NCBI GenBank assembly: GCA_029863105.1
Contig: JAOTWC010000033.1
Location: forward strand, 1 to 10,899
Origin: Gemmatimonadota bacterium
GTDB lineage: Bacteria; Gemmatimonadota; Gemmatimonadetes; Palauibacterales; Palauibacteraceae
Direction of reading: 5' to 3'
Length of the DNA stretch: 10,899 nucleotides
Shown here: positions 1-7,220 of the stretch, in pieces
Layout: every line of letters starts with the position of its first letter
How positions within the stretch are numbered: the first letter of the stretch is position 1
Notes under the pieces: model-generated
Told to the model about the DNA's origin: nothing
What the model saw: the letters and a program-made list of their open reading frames with translations, nothing else
The model's database searches: none
Made by a program: the position numbers and the translations under genes

Positions 1-322
1 AGACGGCGTGACCCAGTTCGGGAGTTCGTTTACTTCGCCGAGTGCCGGACCCACGGTGTCCTACACCTCCAAGGAGGAGTTTCTGGCGGCGATCGGTGGA
101 GCCGAGGTCGGCGCCTGGGACGAGCGGATCGTCGTGCGTGACGTCTGGGTGAACGACAATTTAGTGACGGTGCTTACACCGTACGAGTTTTATCTCAATG
201 GCAAACTCAGCCACTGCGGCGTCGATGTGTTCCTCATCGCGCTGACCGGCGACGGATGGAAGATCGTCAGCCTGGTCGACACGCGTCGCCGGGCGGGTTG
301 CGAGGGATGGCTGAATGACTGA
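1..322 (+). CDS. NTF2-like (SnoaL/DUF4440-type) family protein, 3' part only
   Basis: The reading frame is open from base 2 (Asp-Gly...) to the TGA at 320-322, so the gene begins upstream of the window; the GTG at 8 is probably an internal valine. The visible ~106 residues look like the C-terminal half of an NTF2-like cone fold: a helix (KEEFLAAIGG), then alternating beta strands around WDERIVVRDVWV, LVTVLTPYEFYL, SHCGVDVFLIAL and GDGWKIVSLVDTRRR. The WTPY/LTPYEF strand followed by SHCGVD and a final W-x-I-x-x-L-x-D-T-R-R strand is a pattern I know from small stand-alone 'nuclear transport factor 2 family' proteins of environmental bacteria. Function is unknown; such folds serve as small-molecule binding or isomerase-like scaffolds. 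No catalytic assignment is possible from half a protein. Its last 8 nt overlap the thiolase start, so it is probably the preceding cistron of the same operon. Confidence 0.8.
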   Translation, partial: DGVTQFGSSFTSPSAGPTVSYTSKEEFLAAIGGAEVGAWDERIVVRDVWVNDNLVTVLTPYEFYLNGKLSHCGVDVFLIALTGDGWKIVSLVDTRRRAGCEGWLND

Positions 323-1526
323 CGCGGACCGTACAGCTGTCATCGTGGGAGCCGCCAGGCTGCCCACCGGCCGTTTTCTGGGGGGACTGGCATCGCTGTC
401 AGCGTCCGAACTGGGGTCGCGGGCGATCGCCGCTGCCGTGCAGAGGTCGTCGGTGGACGCGGCGGAGATTGACGATGTGATCATGGGAAACGTGATCCAG
501 GCCGGTGTCGGCCAGGCCCCGGCGCGGCAGGCGGCGATCGGCGCAGGATTGCCAGACACGGTTCCGGCCCTGACGATCAACAAGGTATGTGGATCGGGCC
601 TGAAGGCCGTCATGCTGGCGGCGCAGTCGATCAAGGCGGGAGATGCCCGGGCGGTCGTGGCCGGCGGAATGGAATCCATGTCCAACGCGCCGTACCTCCT
701 TCGGGGATATCGAGACGGCGTGAAATTCGGGGACCGAACCGTGGAAGACGGGCTGATCCATGACGGTCTTTGGTGCTCCTTCGGAGCCTGCCATATGGGT
801 GGCCATGCGGAATACACGGCTTGGAAAGCCGAGGTCAGCCGGGAAGATCAGGACCGATTCGCTCTGGAGAGCCACCGCAAGGCGATCGCGGCAATGGACG
901 GCGGGGAGTTCGAGGCGGAGATCGTCGGCGTGGAAATCGCGACCCGCAAGGGGACGGTGACGGTGGATGCCGACGAGCCTCCGCGGCGGGACACGTCCCT
1001 GGAAGCCCTGGCGCGTCTGCGGCCGGCGTTCGCGTCCGACGCGCCGCCCGAAGTAACCGAGCATTCCGTGACGGCCGGCAACGCTCCGGGCCTGAACGAC
1101 GGAGCCTCCGCGACGGTCGTGGTTTCAGAGGGTTTCGCGCTTGCCAACGGACTGGACATCCTGGCGCGGATCACAGCATATTCCGTTGGTGCGACAGCCC
1201 CTAGGGATCTGTTTTTCGCTCCTGTAGACGCGGTGCGTCGCCTGATGGAACGCGAAGGCACGTCGATCGATGATTATGGACTGATCGAGGTGAACGAAGC
1301 GTTCGCCGTTCAGGCGCTTGCCGACGCACGAGCCCTGCGGATGGACCTGGATCGCGTCAACGTGCGGGGTGGTGCCATCGCCCTGGGGCATCCTATCGGT
1401 GCTTCGGGAGCCAGAATCCTCACGACACTGCTCTATGCCATGCGCGACCGTGACGTCGAGAAGGGACTTGCGACCCTGTGTCTGGGTGGCGGAAACGCAG
1501 TGGCCCTGAGCGTGGAGAGACCATGA
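315..1526 (+). CDS. Acetyl-CoA C-acetyltransferase (thiolase)
   Basis: A 403-residue thiolase that condenses two acetyl-CoA to acetoacetyl-CoA or cleaves 3-oxoacyl-CoA in the reverse direction; cytosolic. All family catalytic residues are visible: nucleophile Cys92 in NKVCGSG, Asn327 in NEAF, His359 in ALGHPIGASG and Cys389 in CLGGGNA. The last three are offset by a constant 11 from the Zoogloea thiolase residues (316, 348, 378). Length is close to the usual ~390. One local variant is HMGGHAEYTA (160-169), where many biosynthetic thiolases have an MG-x-TAE-type loop. The ATG at 315 has a GAGGG ribosome site 8 nt upstream and overlaps the preceding gene by 8 nt; its stop overlaps bioY (ATGA). 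Neighbouring HBD and acyl-CoA dehydrogenase genes place it in short-chain acyl-CoA metabolism. Sequence alone cannot separate a strict acetoacetyl-CoA thiolase (atoB/phaA type) from a broader 3-ketoacyl-CoA thiolase. Confidence 0.95.
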   Translation: MTDADRTAVIVGAARLPTGRFLGGLASLSASELGSRAIAAAVQRSSVDAAEIDDVIMGNVIQAGVGQAPARQAAIGAGLPDTVPALTINKVCGSGLKAVMLAAQSIKAGDARAVVAGGMESMSNAPYLLRGYRDGVKFGDRTVEDGLIHDGLWCSFGACHMGGHAEYTAWKAEVSREDQDRFALESHRKAIAAMDGGEFEAEIVGVEIATRKGTVTVDADEPPRRDTSLEALARLRPAFASDAPPEVTEHSVTAGNAPGLNDGASATVVVSEGFALANGLDILARITAYSVGATAPRDLFFAPVDAVRRLMEREGTSIDDYGLIEVNEAFAVQALADARALRMDLDRVNVRGGAIALGHPIGASGARILTTLLYAMRDRDVEKGLATLCLGGGNAVALSVERP

Positions 1527-2107
1527 ATCAACACTCGACGCTGGTCGTCGACACCGCGGTTTCGACCCGGACCCATTCTCTGAGACGAGCACTCGCCGTG
1601 CTCGCATTCGCCGGGCTGACGGCCATCGCGGCACGGATGAGTGTTCCGCTGCCGGGCACCCCCATACCGTTTACGCTCCAACCCGTGGCGGTCTTGCTGT
1701 CCGGCCTGCTCCTCGGCGGTCCCCTGGGGGCGACCAGTCAGCTGGCGTATCTGGCGCTCGGGGCGGCCGGACTGCCCGTGTTCGCGGCCGGCGGAGGGAT
1801 CGCCTATTTCGCTGGGCCGACAGGCGGCTACCTGCTGGCCTTCCCCTTGGCGGCAGGAATCGCAGGATTCATCGCGAGCGACGCGCCGGGCATCCCGCGG
1901 GTCGTCCTCGCATGTCTCGCAGGGCTGTTCGTGGTGCATCTCGGCGGAGCGGCATGGTTGTCGCTCCAGCCGTGGCTCGGCGGCGGGTCGATCGCCGCGT
2001 TCGAGCTCTCGCTGCTTCCCTTTCTACTTGGCGACCTGCTCAAGGTCGTGCTCGTGGCCGTCGTGGCCCTGGGCCTCGGCGGCCGGGTGAGGGGGCGCCT
2101 GAGATGA
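1523..2107 (+). CDS. bioY: Biotin transporter BioY (ECF S-component)
   Basis: A 194-residue, strongly hydrophobic inner-membrane protein, the substrate-binding subunit of a biotin transporter. BioY family signatures appear in order: P-x-TPIPFTLQPVAV (about 46-57), LAYLALGAAGLPVFAAGGG (75-92), GPTGGYLLAFP (98-108) and the C-terminal LPFLLGDLLK (165-174). About six membrane helices are apparent between residues 22 and 186. The ATG at 1523 is chosen over an upstream in-frame GTG at 1478 because it has GGAGAGA just before it, overlaps the thiolase stop in an ATGA junction, and gives a normal-length BioY. No BioM/BioN ATPase or permease genes lie in the window, so it either works alone or shares an energising module encoded elsewhere, both known for BioY. 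None of the adjacent enzymes uses biotin; the likely link is to biotin-dependent acyl-CoA carboxylases, which is inference. Confidence 0.95.
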   Translation: MNQHSTLVVDTAVSTRTHSLRRALAVLAFAGLTAIAARMSVPLPGTPIPFTLQPVAVLLSGLLLGGPLGATSQLAYLALGAAGLPVFAAGGGIAYFAGPTGGYLLAFPLAAGIAGFIASDAPGIPRVVLACLAGLFVVHLGGAAWLSLQPWLGGGSIAAFELSLLPFLLGDLLKVVLVAVVALGLGGRVRGRLR

Positions 2108-2116
2108 GCATCCGCA

Positions 2117-2998
2117 GTGGCTGACCAGATAGCGGGTATTCGGCTGGCAGCAGTCATCGGGGCGGGGACGATGGGCAACGGAATCGCCCATGTGCTCGCA
2201 GCGGCGGGGCTGGAAACTCAGCTGATCGACGCAGAGGCAGGTGCCCTGGAAAGAGCGGCGTCGACGATCGAAAAGAATCTCGGTCGGCAGGTAGCGAGGG
2301 AGAGAATCAGCGCTGAGCAGGCGAGCGCCACACTGTCACGCATTCGGCCGACCACCTCGTTGGACGGGATATCGGATTGCGATCTGGTGGTCGAGGCCGT
2401 TCCGGAGGTGCGCGACATCAAGCATGCGCTGTTCGAGGAGCTGGCAGGACATGCCGACCCCGCGGCCGTCCTCGCGACGAATACGAGCTCGATTTCGATC
2501 ACTGAGCTTGCCGCCGCTGTCGACGGCCCTGATCGATTCATCGGCATGCACTTCATGAATCCGGTCCCGGTGATGAAGCTCGTGGAAGTGATCCGAGGGC
2601 TGGAAACGTCGGACGAGACGCTGACGTTGGTAATGGATCTGTGCAGCGCCATCGGCAAAGTGCCCGTCGAGGTAGCCGACTACCCGGGATTCGTGTCGAA
2701 CCGGATCCTCATGCCGATGATCAACGAAGCCGTGTTCTGCCTCATGGAGGGAGTCGCCCAACCCGAGGCCATAGACAGCGTGATGACGCTTGGGATGAAT
2801 CATCCGATGGGTCCGCTGGCCCTGGCCGACTTGATAGGTCTCGATACGTGTCTGTCGATCATGCGCGTGCTTCACCGGGATCTGGGTGACGACAAGTATC
2901 GGCCGTGTCCGCTGCTCGCAAAGTACGTGGCTGCCGGTCGGCTCGGGCGCAAGTCGGGACGCGGGTTCTACGAATACGAGTCGGGTGGCGGTTCGTGA
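2117..2998 (+). CDS. 3-hydroxybutyryl-CoA dehydrogenase
   Basis: A 293-residue stand-alone 3-hydroxyacyl-CoA dehydrogenase interconverting acetoacetyl-CoA (or 3-oxoacyl-CoA) and (S)-3-hydroxyacyl-CoA with NAD(P)H. The N-terminal Rossmann domain has VIGAGTMGNGIAH (13-25; GxGxxG at 15-20). Active-site residues are Ser124 (NTSS), His145 (GMHFMNP), Glu157 and Asn195 (SNR), each exactly 13 less than Ser137, His158, Glu170 and Asn208 of the human enzyme. The C-terminal helical domain carries NHPMGPL (228-234) and GRKSGRGFYEY (277-287). Length fits the hbd/paaH group (~280-295), not the large FadB fusion, and no crotonase domain is attached. The GTG at 2117 lies 9 nt after bioY; no strong ribosome site is visible, so coupling to bioY translation is likely. 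The ATG at 2104 is in another frame and stops after six codons. The stop overlaps the next gene (GTGA). Confidence 0.95.
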   Translation: MADQIAGIRLAAVIGAGTMGNGIAHVLAAAGLETQLIDAEAGALERAASTIEKNLGRQVARERISAEQASATLSRIRPTTSLDGISDCDLVVEAVPEVRDIKHALFEELAGHADPAAVLATNTSSISITELAAAVDGPDRFIGMHFMNPVPVMKLVEVIRGLETSDETLTLVMDLCSAIGKVPVEVADYPGFVSNRILMPMINEAVFCLMEGVAQPEAIDSVMTLGMNHPMGPLALADLIGLDTCLSIMRVLHRDLGDDKYRPCPLLAKYVAAGRLGRKSGRGFYEYESGGGS

Positions 2999-4185
2999 CC
3001 CGCCGCTCCTACGGTGGAACGCTTCTGACGGATGAGCAGAGACAGATCTGCGCGTTGGCGCGGCAGTTCGCGCTGGAAGAACTGAGGCCGGGACTCGAAG
3101 AGCGAGACGCGGCCGAGGAGAGGTTTGATCGGTCGCCGGTTGACCAGCTGGGCGAGCTCGGTTTCTTGGGCATGATGGTTCCGGAAGAGTACGACGGGCT
3201 GGGCTTGGACATGCTGACCTACCTGTATGCGCTCGAGGAAATCTCGTGGGGCGATCCGTCGGTAGCCGTTTCGATGAGTGTACACAACTCGTTGCCGACC
3301 CAGGTCCTGCTCCGCTACGGGACGGAGGAGCAGAAGGACCGATGGCTCAAGCCGATGGCCCGTGGAGAACTGCTCGGGGCGTTCTCTCTGACGGAGGCCG
3401 GCTCCGGGAGCGACGCAGCGGCAATGCAGACCCAGGCAACGCGGGATGGGGACGCGTGGCGCTTGCAGGGTGAAAAGCTGTGGGTCACCAACGGTGCTTC
3501 GGCGGATCTCGTCCTGGTAATGGCCCGAACCGACACGCCGGACGATCGTCGCGGAAGTCGGGGAATCGGCGCTTTCATCGTTCCCACGGACTCGCCGGGT
3601 TACGTTCCCGGCCGCAAGGAGCGAAAGCTGGGCCTCCGAGCCTCCGAGACCGTCGCGGTCGCATTTGATGGCCTGGTCCTGGGCGACGAGCATTTGATCG
3701 GTGAACCCGATCGTGGCTTCGGCTACGCGCTGGAAGCCCTGGAGGGAGGACGCCTCGGAATTGCTGCGCAGGCCATTGGGATCGGCGAAGCGGCGCTCGA
3801 TCATGCGCGGGACTATGCGGAGATGCGAAGCCAGTTCGGAAAGCGATTGAGGGATTTTCAGGCAATCCAGTTCAAGCTGGCCGAAATGGCCACGCGTCTG
3901 GAGGCCGCTCGCGGCCTGATGTACCGGGCGGCGTTGGCGTACACGGCGAACGAGCCCCGGCGCCGCAAGCTGTCGAGCATGGCGAAGCTGTACGCCAGCG
4001 AGGCGGCCATGTACATCTCGCGAGAAGCTGTCCAGGTGTTCGGCGGTTATGGATACAGCCGCGAATATCCGGTCGAGAAGTTGTTTCGGGATGCCAAGGT
4101 AACCGAGATTTACGAAGGCACGAACGAGATTCATCGCTTGATTATCGCGCGTGAACTGTACCTGGAGAGAGGACTGGATCAGTGA
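2995..4185 (+). CDS. Acyl-CoA dehydrogenase, short-chain (butyryl-CoA) type
   Basis: A 396-residue FAD-dependent acyl-CoA dehydrogenase forming a trans-2-enoyl-CoA and passing electrons to ETF. The three-domain family layout is present: N-terminal helices to ~120, the beta domain with AFSLTEAGSGSD (129-140) and WVTNG (163-167), and a C-terminal helical domain with RSQFGK (278-283), VFGGYGY (348-354) and IYEGTNEIHR (372-381). Glu374 in that last motif is the catalytic base position of SCAD/MCAD-type enzymes. Isovaleryl-CoA dehydrogenases instead place the base in an earlier helix and have glycine here, so an isovaleryl role is less likely despite leucine dehydrogenase next door. GGRLGIAAQAIG (251-262) is also SCAD-like. 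The GTG at 2995 is preferred over the frame's upstream ATG at 2905 because it overlaps the HBD stop (GTGA) and gives the usual length. Exact chain-length preference cannot be read from sequence. Confidence 0.93.
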   Translation: MTRRSYGGTLLTDEQRQICALARQFALEELRPGLEERDAAEERFDRSPVDQLGELGFLGMMVPEEYDGLGLDMLTYLYALEEISWGDPSVAVSMSVHNSLPTQVLLRYGTEEQKDRWLKPMARGELLGAFSLTEAGSGSDAAAMQTQATRDGDAWRLQGEKLWVTNGASADLVLVMARTDTPDDRRGSRGIGAFIVPTDSPGYVPGRKERKLGLRASETVAVAFDGLVLGDEHLIGEPDRGFGYALEALEGGRLGIAAQAIGIGEAALDHARDYAEMRSQFGKRLRDFQAIQFKLAEMATRLEAARGLMYRAALAYTANEPRRRKLSSMAKLYASEAAMYISREAVQVFGGYGYSREYPVEKLFRDAKVTEIYEGTNEIHRLIIARELYLERGLDQ

Positions 4186-5288
4186 CCCAAAGTGCGACGG
4201 AGCCGGCGGCCGAAGAAATGCGCGAGGCTATGCCTGAACTGTTCGATCTGATCGGTCAGCATGAGCACGAACAGGTGTTGTTTACATATGAACCGTCCTG
4301 CGACTACCGCGGAATCATCGCAATTCACGACTCGAGCCTGGGACCGGCGCTGGGTGGCACGCGGTTCTGGAGTTACGCGAGTGATTCCGAAGCGCTGATC
4401 GACGTACTGCGACTGGCGCGCGGCATGACCTACAAGGCGGCGGTCGCGGGTCTCAACCTCGGTGGCGGCAAGTCTGTGATCATCGGCGACAACCGGACGA
4501 CACACCGCGAGATGATCATGAGAACCCACGGGCGAGCCGTCGAATCGCTTGGAGGACGGTACATCACGGCCGAGGACGTAGGCACGTCCGTCGAGGACAT
4601 GACCTACATTGGCATGGAGACCGAGCATGTCGTGGGGATGGCAGGGAAGTCGGGCGATCCGTCGCCCGTGACGGCCTACGGAGTCTACCGTGGCATCAAG
4701 GCTTGCGCCTACCGTCGATACGGGAGTGACGAACTGTCCGGACGTTCCGTGATGGTGCAGGGCGCCGGCCATGTGGGCTACTTCCTGGCGCAGGATCTGG
4801 TGGATGAGGGCGCGAAGGTATTCATCGCGGATATCGATGCCGAACGCGTCCAGCGCGCCTGCGACGATCTCGGATGTGAAGCCGTTCCGGCGGCTGACGT
4901 CTTCGACGTCGATGCGGATGTGCTGGCCCCGTGTGCGCTGGGTGCGATCCTCAACGATGACACGATTCCGACGCTCAAGGTGGACATCGTGGCGGGGGCG
5001 GCGAACAACCAGCTCGCGCACTCGCGACACGCCGCGGCTATCAAGGACCGGGGCATCCTGTACGCGCCCGACTATGTGATCAATGCCGGTGGACTGATCA
5101 ATGTGTACTCGGAGCTGGTCGGCTGGACGCTCGATCGGTCCAAGCGAAAGGCGGCGGAGATCTATACCACGCTTCTGCACATCTTCGAGCTGGCGGAGGC
5201 CGAGGGTGTGACGAGTGCCGAAGCCGCGGATCGCCTGGCGATGCAGCGGGTGGAAGGCGTGGCGAAGCTCCACAGGACGTTCCTTTAA
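4182..5288 (+). CDS. Leucine dehydrogenase (Glu/Leu/Phe/Val dehydrogenase family)
   Basis: A 368-residue NAD-dependent branched-chain amino acid dehydrogenase, deaminating leucine, valine or isoleucine reversibly to the 2-oxoacid and ammonia. It resembles Bacillus leucine dehydrogenase along its whole length: IAIHDSSLGPALGGTRFW (46-63), RLARGMTYK (77-85), GLNLGGGKSVIIGD (90-103), ITAEDVGT (128-135), NPSPVTAYGVYRG-like GDPSPVTAYGVYRG (158-171), APDYVINAGG (295-304). Lys85 and Lys97 match substrate-binding Lys68 and catalytic Lys80 of the Bacillus enzyme (same 12-residue spacing). The Rossmann loop is VQGAGHVG (192-199), and acidic Asp217/Asp219 at the end of the next strand indicate NAD preference. 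The N-terminus is about 15 residues longer than in Bacillus. The GTG at 4182 overlaps the upstream stop (GTGA) with AGGA 8 nt before it. Its position beside acyl-CoA genes suggests branched-chain amino-acid catabolism, though no 2-oxoacid dehydrogenase is visible here. Confidence 0.92.
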   Translation: MTQSATEPAAEEMREAMPELFDLIGQHEHEQVLFTYEPSCDYRGIIAIHDSSLGPALGGTRFWSYASDSEALIDVLRLARGMTYKAAVAGLNLGGGKSVIIGDNRTTHREMIMRTHGRAVESLGGRYITAEDVGTSVEDMTYIGMETEHVVGMAGKSGDPSPVTAYGVYRGIKACAYRRYGSDELSGRSVMVQGAGHVGYFLAQDLVDEGAKVFIADIDAERVQRACDDLGCEAVPAADVFDVDADVLAPCALGAILNDDTIPTLKVDIVAGAANNQLAHSRHAAAIKDRGILYAPDYVINAGGLINVYSELVGWTLDRSKRKAAEIYTTLLHIFELAEAEGVTSAEAADRLAMQRVEGVAKLHRTFL

Positions 5289-6556
5289 TGTCCCGACTGA
5301 GCGAGGTGGATCCGACGATCCGAGGTCTCATCGACTCGGAAGTGCGGCGGCAGTCCGACGGACTGGAGCTGATCGCCAGCGAGAACTTCGTCTCGGAGGC
5401 CGTGCTCGAAGCCCTGGGTTCCGTGCTGACGAACAAGTACGCAGAGGGCTATCCGGGTCGGCGGTATTACGGCGGCTGCGAGCACGTGGACGAGGTGGAG
5501 GACCTGGCGCGTGACCGCGCGTGCCGCCTGTTTGAGGCCGACCATGCGAACGTGCAGCCGCACAGCGGCGCCCAGGCGAACATGGCCGCGTACCTCGCAT
5601 TCCTCGAACCCGGGGACAAGGTGCTGGGCATGGACCTGTCGCACGGGGGGCACCTGACGCACGGCTCGCCGGTCAACGCGAGCGGAAAGTTGTACGAGTT
5701 CGTCGCCTACGGCGTCCGGGAAGACGATGGCCGCATCGACCTGGCCCAGCTCGCCAGGCTGGCGGAAGTGGAGCGGCCGAAGATGATCGTTGCGGGCGCG
5801 AGTGCGTACGCGCGTATCATACCATTCGAAGAAATGGCGGCCATCGCACGCGGGGTTGGCGCGATCTTCCTGGTCGACATGGCTCACATCGCAGGTCTTG
5901 TGGCCGCCGGAGTACACCCATCGCCGGTGCCGTGGGCCGACATCGTGACGTCGACCACGCACAAGACCCTGCGGGGACCCCGTGGAGGTCTGATCCTGTG
6001 TCGAGAGGATCACGCGAAGCTGGTTGACAAGGCCGTGTTTCCTGGAATGCAGGGGGGGCCGTTGATGCACGTGATCGCCGCCAAGGCGGTCGCACTCCAC
6101 GAGGCATCGACGGAGGAATTCCGCGCCTACTCCAGGCGGGTGGTGGCCAACGCCCGCGCGCTGGCGGATGCGCTCATGGCTCACGGTTACGAATTGGTCT
6201 CGGGTGGTACGGACACGCATCTGCTTCTCATGGATTTGCGCAACACCGAACTGTCGGGCAAAGACGCCGAGCATCTGCTCGGTGCGGCCGGCATGACCGT
6301 GAACAAGAACACGGTTCCGGCCGAAACCCGATCGCCATTCGTCACCTCCGGAATTCGAATCGGGACGCCAGCCGTTACGACACGGGGTCTGGACTGCGAC
6401 GACATGATCTGGGTTGCCGACCAGATGGACCGTGCCCTGCGGAGCGAGGGCGACGACGAGCGACTCCGATCCATTCGCGACGAGGTCGTAGCCTTTGCCA
6501 CCGGGTTTCCCCTGTTTGCCGACGCCGGGGCCAGGGTCGGGACCACCGCCGACTGA
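5288..6556 (+). CDS. glyA: Serine hydroxymethyltransferase
   Basis: A 422-residue PLP enzyme that interconverts serine and glycine while charging tetrahydrofolate with a one-carbon unit; cytosolic. Signatures in order: LELIASENFVS (26-36), LTNKYAEGYPGRRYYGGCE (47-65), VDMAHIAGLVAAGVHP (196-211, with Asp197 for the PLP ring nitrogen), TSTTHKTLRGPRGG (221-234, with the PLP-binding Lys226, E. coli Lys229) and TSGIRIGTPAVTTRG (353-367). Length is normal (E. coli 417). The ATG at 5288 shares one base with the TAA of leucine dehydrogenase (TAATG), with AGGA at 5274-5277. It is the last gene of the tightly overlapping block; a 28-nt gap follows. Codon 255-257 (Gln-Gly-Gly) sits on a run of seven G at 6052-6058, but the frame stays intact. 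Identity is clear. Confidence 0.97.
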   Translation: MSRLSEVDPTIRGLIDSEVRRQSDGLELIASENFVSEAVLEALGSVLTNKYAEGYPGRRYYGGCEHVDEVEDLARDRACRLFEADHANVQPHSGAQANMAAYLAFLEPGDKVLGMDLSHGGHLTHGSPVNASGKLYEFVAYGVREDDGRIDLAQLARLAEVERPKMIVAGASAYARIIPFEEMAAIARGVGAIFLVDMAHIAGLVAAGVHPSPVPWADIVTSTTHKTLRGPRGGLILCREDHAKLVDKAVFPGMQGGPLMHVIAAKAVALHEASTEEFRAYSRRVVANARALADALMAHGYELVSGGTDTHLLLMDLRNTELSGKDAEHLLGAAGMTVNKNTVPAETRSPFVTSGIRIGTPAVTTRGLDCDDMIWVADQMDRALRSEGDDERLRSIRDEVVAFATGFPLFADAGARVGTTAD

Positions 6557-6562
6557 GTCCGG

Positions 6563-6574
6563 CGCCCCGGGGCG
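6563..6574. repeat. 12-nt perfect palindrome in the glyA-yigZ gap
   Basis: The sequence CGCCCCGGGGCG is its own reverse complement and occupies most of the 28-nt gap between glyA and the YigZ-family gene. As RNA it could form only a very short stem with a CCGG tetraloop and has no T-run after it, so it is not a convincing terminator. It may be a chance GC palindrome or a protein-binding site; nothing in the sequence decides this. Confidence 0.3.
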
Positions 6575-6584
6575 GTAGACAACC

Positions 6585-7220
6585 ATGCCGGAGACAGTGT
6601 TGCTGCCCACGGGTGCGGCCACGGCCTCGCATGTCGAGCGAGGATCCCGATTCATTGCGACCGCCGACCGATGTGCGTCGTTCGAGCAGGGCTTGCAGCT
6701 GCGCGACGCGGAGCGGCGACACACCCACGACGCGACCCATCACGTCTGGGCGATCAAGTTGGCCGATGGCAATTCTCGGTGCGACGACGACGGGGAGCCT
6801 GCCGGGACCGGCGGGCGGCCTGTGCTCAAGGAAATCGAGACGGCAGGCGTCGTCGATGCGATCTGCCTAGTCACGCGCTACTTCGGTGGAACGAAACTCG
6901 GTACGGGCGGCCTTGCCAGGGCCTATGGCCGCGCGGCGGCGCTGGCTCTGGAGGACATGCCGACGCGGCGAGTCCGACGCGCCGAGATCCGGTATGTTGT
7001 CTACCGCTTCGAGGACACCGGTATTGTCGCTCGCGTCACGGCATCGCATGGTGCGGTGCGGGACGGGGATGAATTCTCGGACAGTGTGCGCACCAGGATC
7101 CGGATCCCGGTGGGAACCGGCGAGCGCCTCGCCAAGGCGCTGGTTGATTCGACCGGCGGGCGGGCGTGGCTTGAGCCGGCCATCGCGCCGGAGGCAGCCT
7201 GGATCGCATCCGAAGCTTGA
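6585..7220 (+). CDS. YigZ/IMPACT-family protein (UPF0029)
   Basis: A 211-residue soluble protein of the YigZ/IMPACT family. The N-terminal UPF0029 domain (about 15-125) shows the family's hallmark motifs: DATHHVWAIKL (49-59), DDDGEPAGTGGRPVL (67-81) and VTRYFGGTKLGTGGLARAY (96-114). The remaining ~85 residues correspond to the ferredoxin-like C-terminal domain of bacterial YigZ (DUF1949), though that part is poorly conserved. Length matches bacterial YigZ (~205). Molecular function is not established: eukaryotic IMPACT interferes with Gcn1-Gcn2 signalling through a separate RWD domain that is absent here, and bacterial homologues have been suggested to bind nucleic acid or ribosomes. The ATG at 6585 follows a 28-nt gap with only a weak G-rich ribosome site (GGGGCGG). 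It could be read from the upstream operon or its own promoter; it is the last gene before the largest non-coding gap. Confidence 0.9.
   Translation: MPETVLLPTGAATASHVERGSRFIATADRCASFEQGLQLRDAERRHTHDATHHVWAIKLADGNSRCDDDGEPAGTGGRPVLKEIETAGVVDAICLVTRYFGGTKLGTGGLARAYGRAAALALEDMPTRRVRRAEIRYVVYRFEDTGIVARVTASHGAVRDGDEFSDSVRTRIRIPVGTGERLAKALVDSTGGRAWLEPAIAPEAAWIASEA

Noticed and set aside
1478..1522. GTG at 1478 as a bioY start
   Set aside because: Adds 15 charged residues inside the thiolase coding region; the ATG at 1523 has a ribosome site and an ATGA overlap.
2905..2994. Upstream extension of the acyl-CoA dehydrogenase to the ATG at 2905
   Set aside because: The extra 30 residues are Arg-rich shadow of the HBD C-terminus and would create a 94-nt overlap; the GTG at 2995 gives family length and a GTGA junction.
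2968..4134. 388-codon open frame on the - strand opposite the acyl-CoA dehydrogenase
   Set aside because: Antisense shadow of a complete, motif-bearing gene; no recognisable domain.
4179..5273. 364-codon open frame on the - strand opposite leucine dehydrogenase
   Set aside because: Mirrors the sense gene almost exactly in extent and shows no family motif, only Arg/His/Asp-rich shadow sequence.
6052..6058. Run of seven G inside glyA as a possible frameshift or slippage site
   Set aside because: It encodes the conserved MQGGPL segment and the frame is intact on both sides; homopolymer presence alone is no evidence of programmed slippage.
5285..6724. 479-codon open frame on the - strand opposite glyA and the start of yigZ
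   Set aside because: It is longer than glyA but lies entirely antisense to two clearly identified genes; its translation is low in recognisable motifs and rich in Arg/His/Pro, as expected for a shadow frame in GC-rich DNA.
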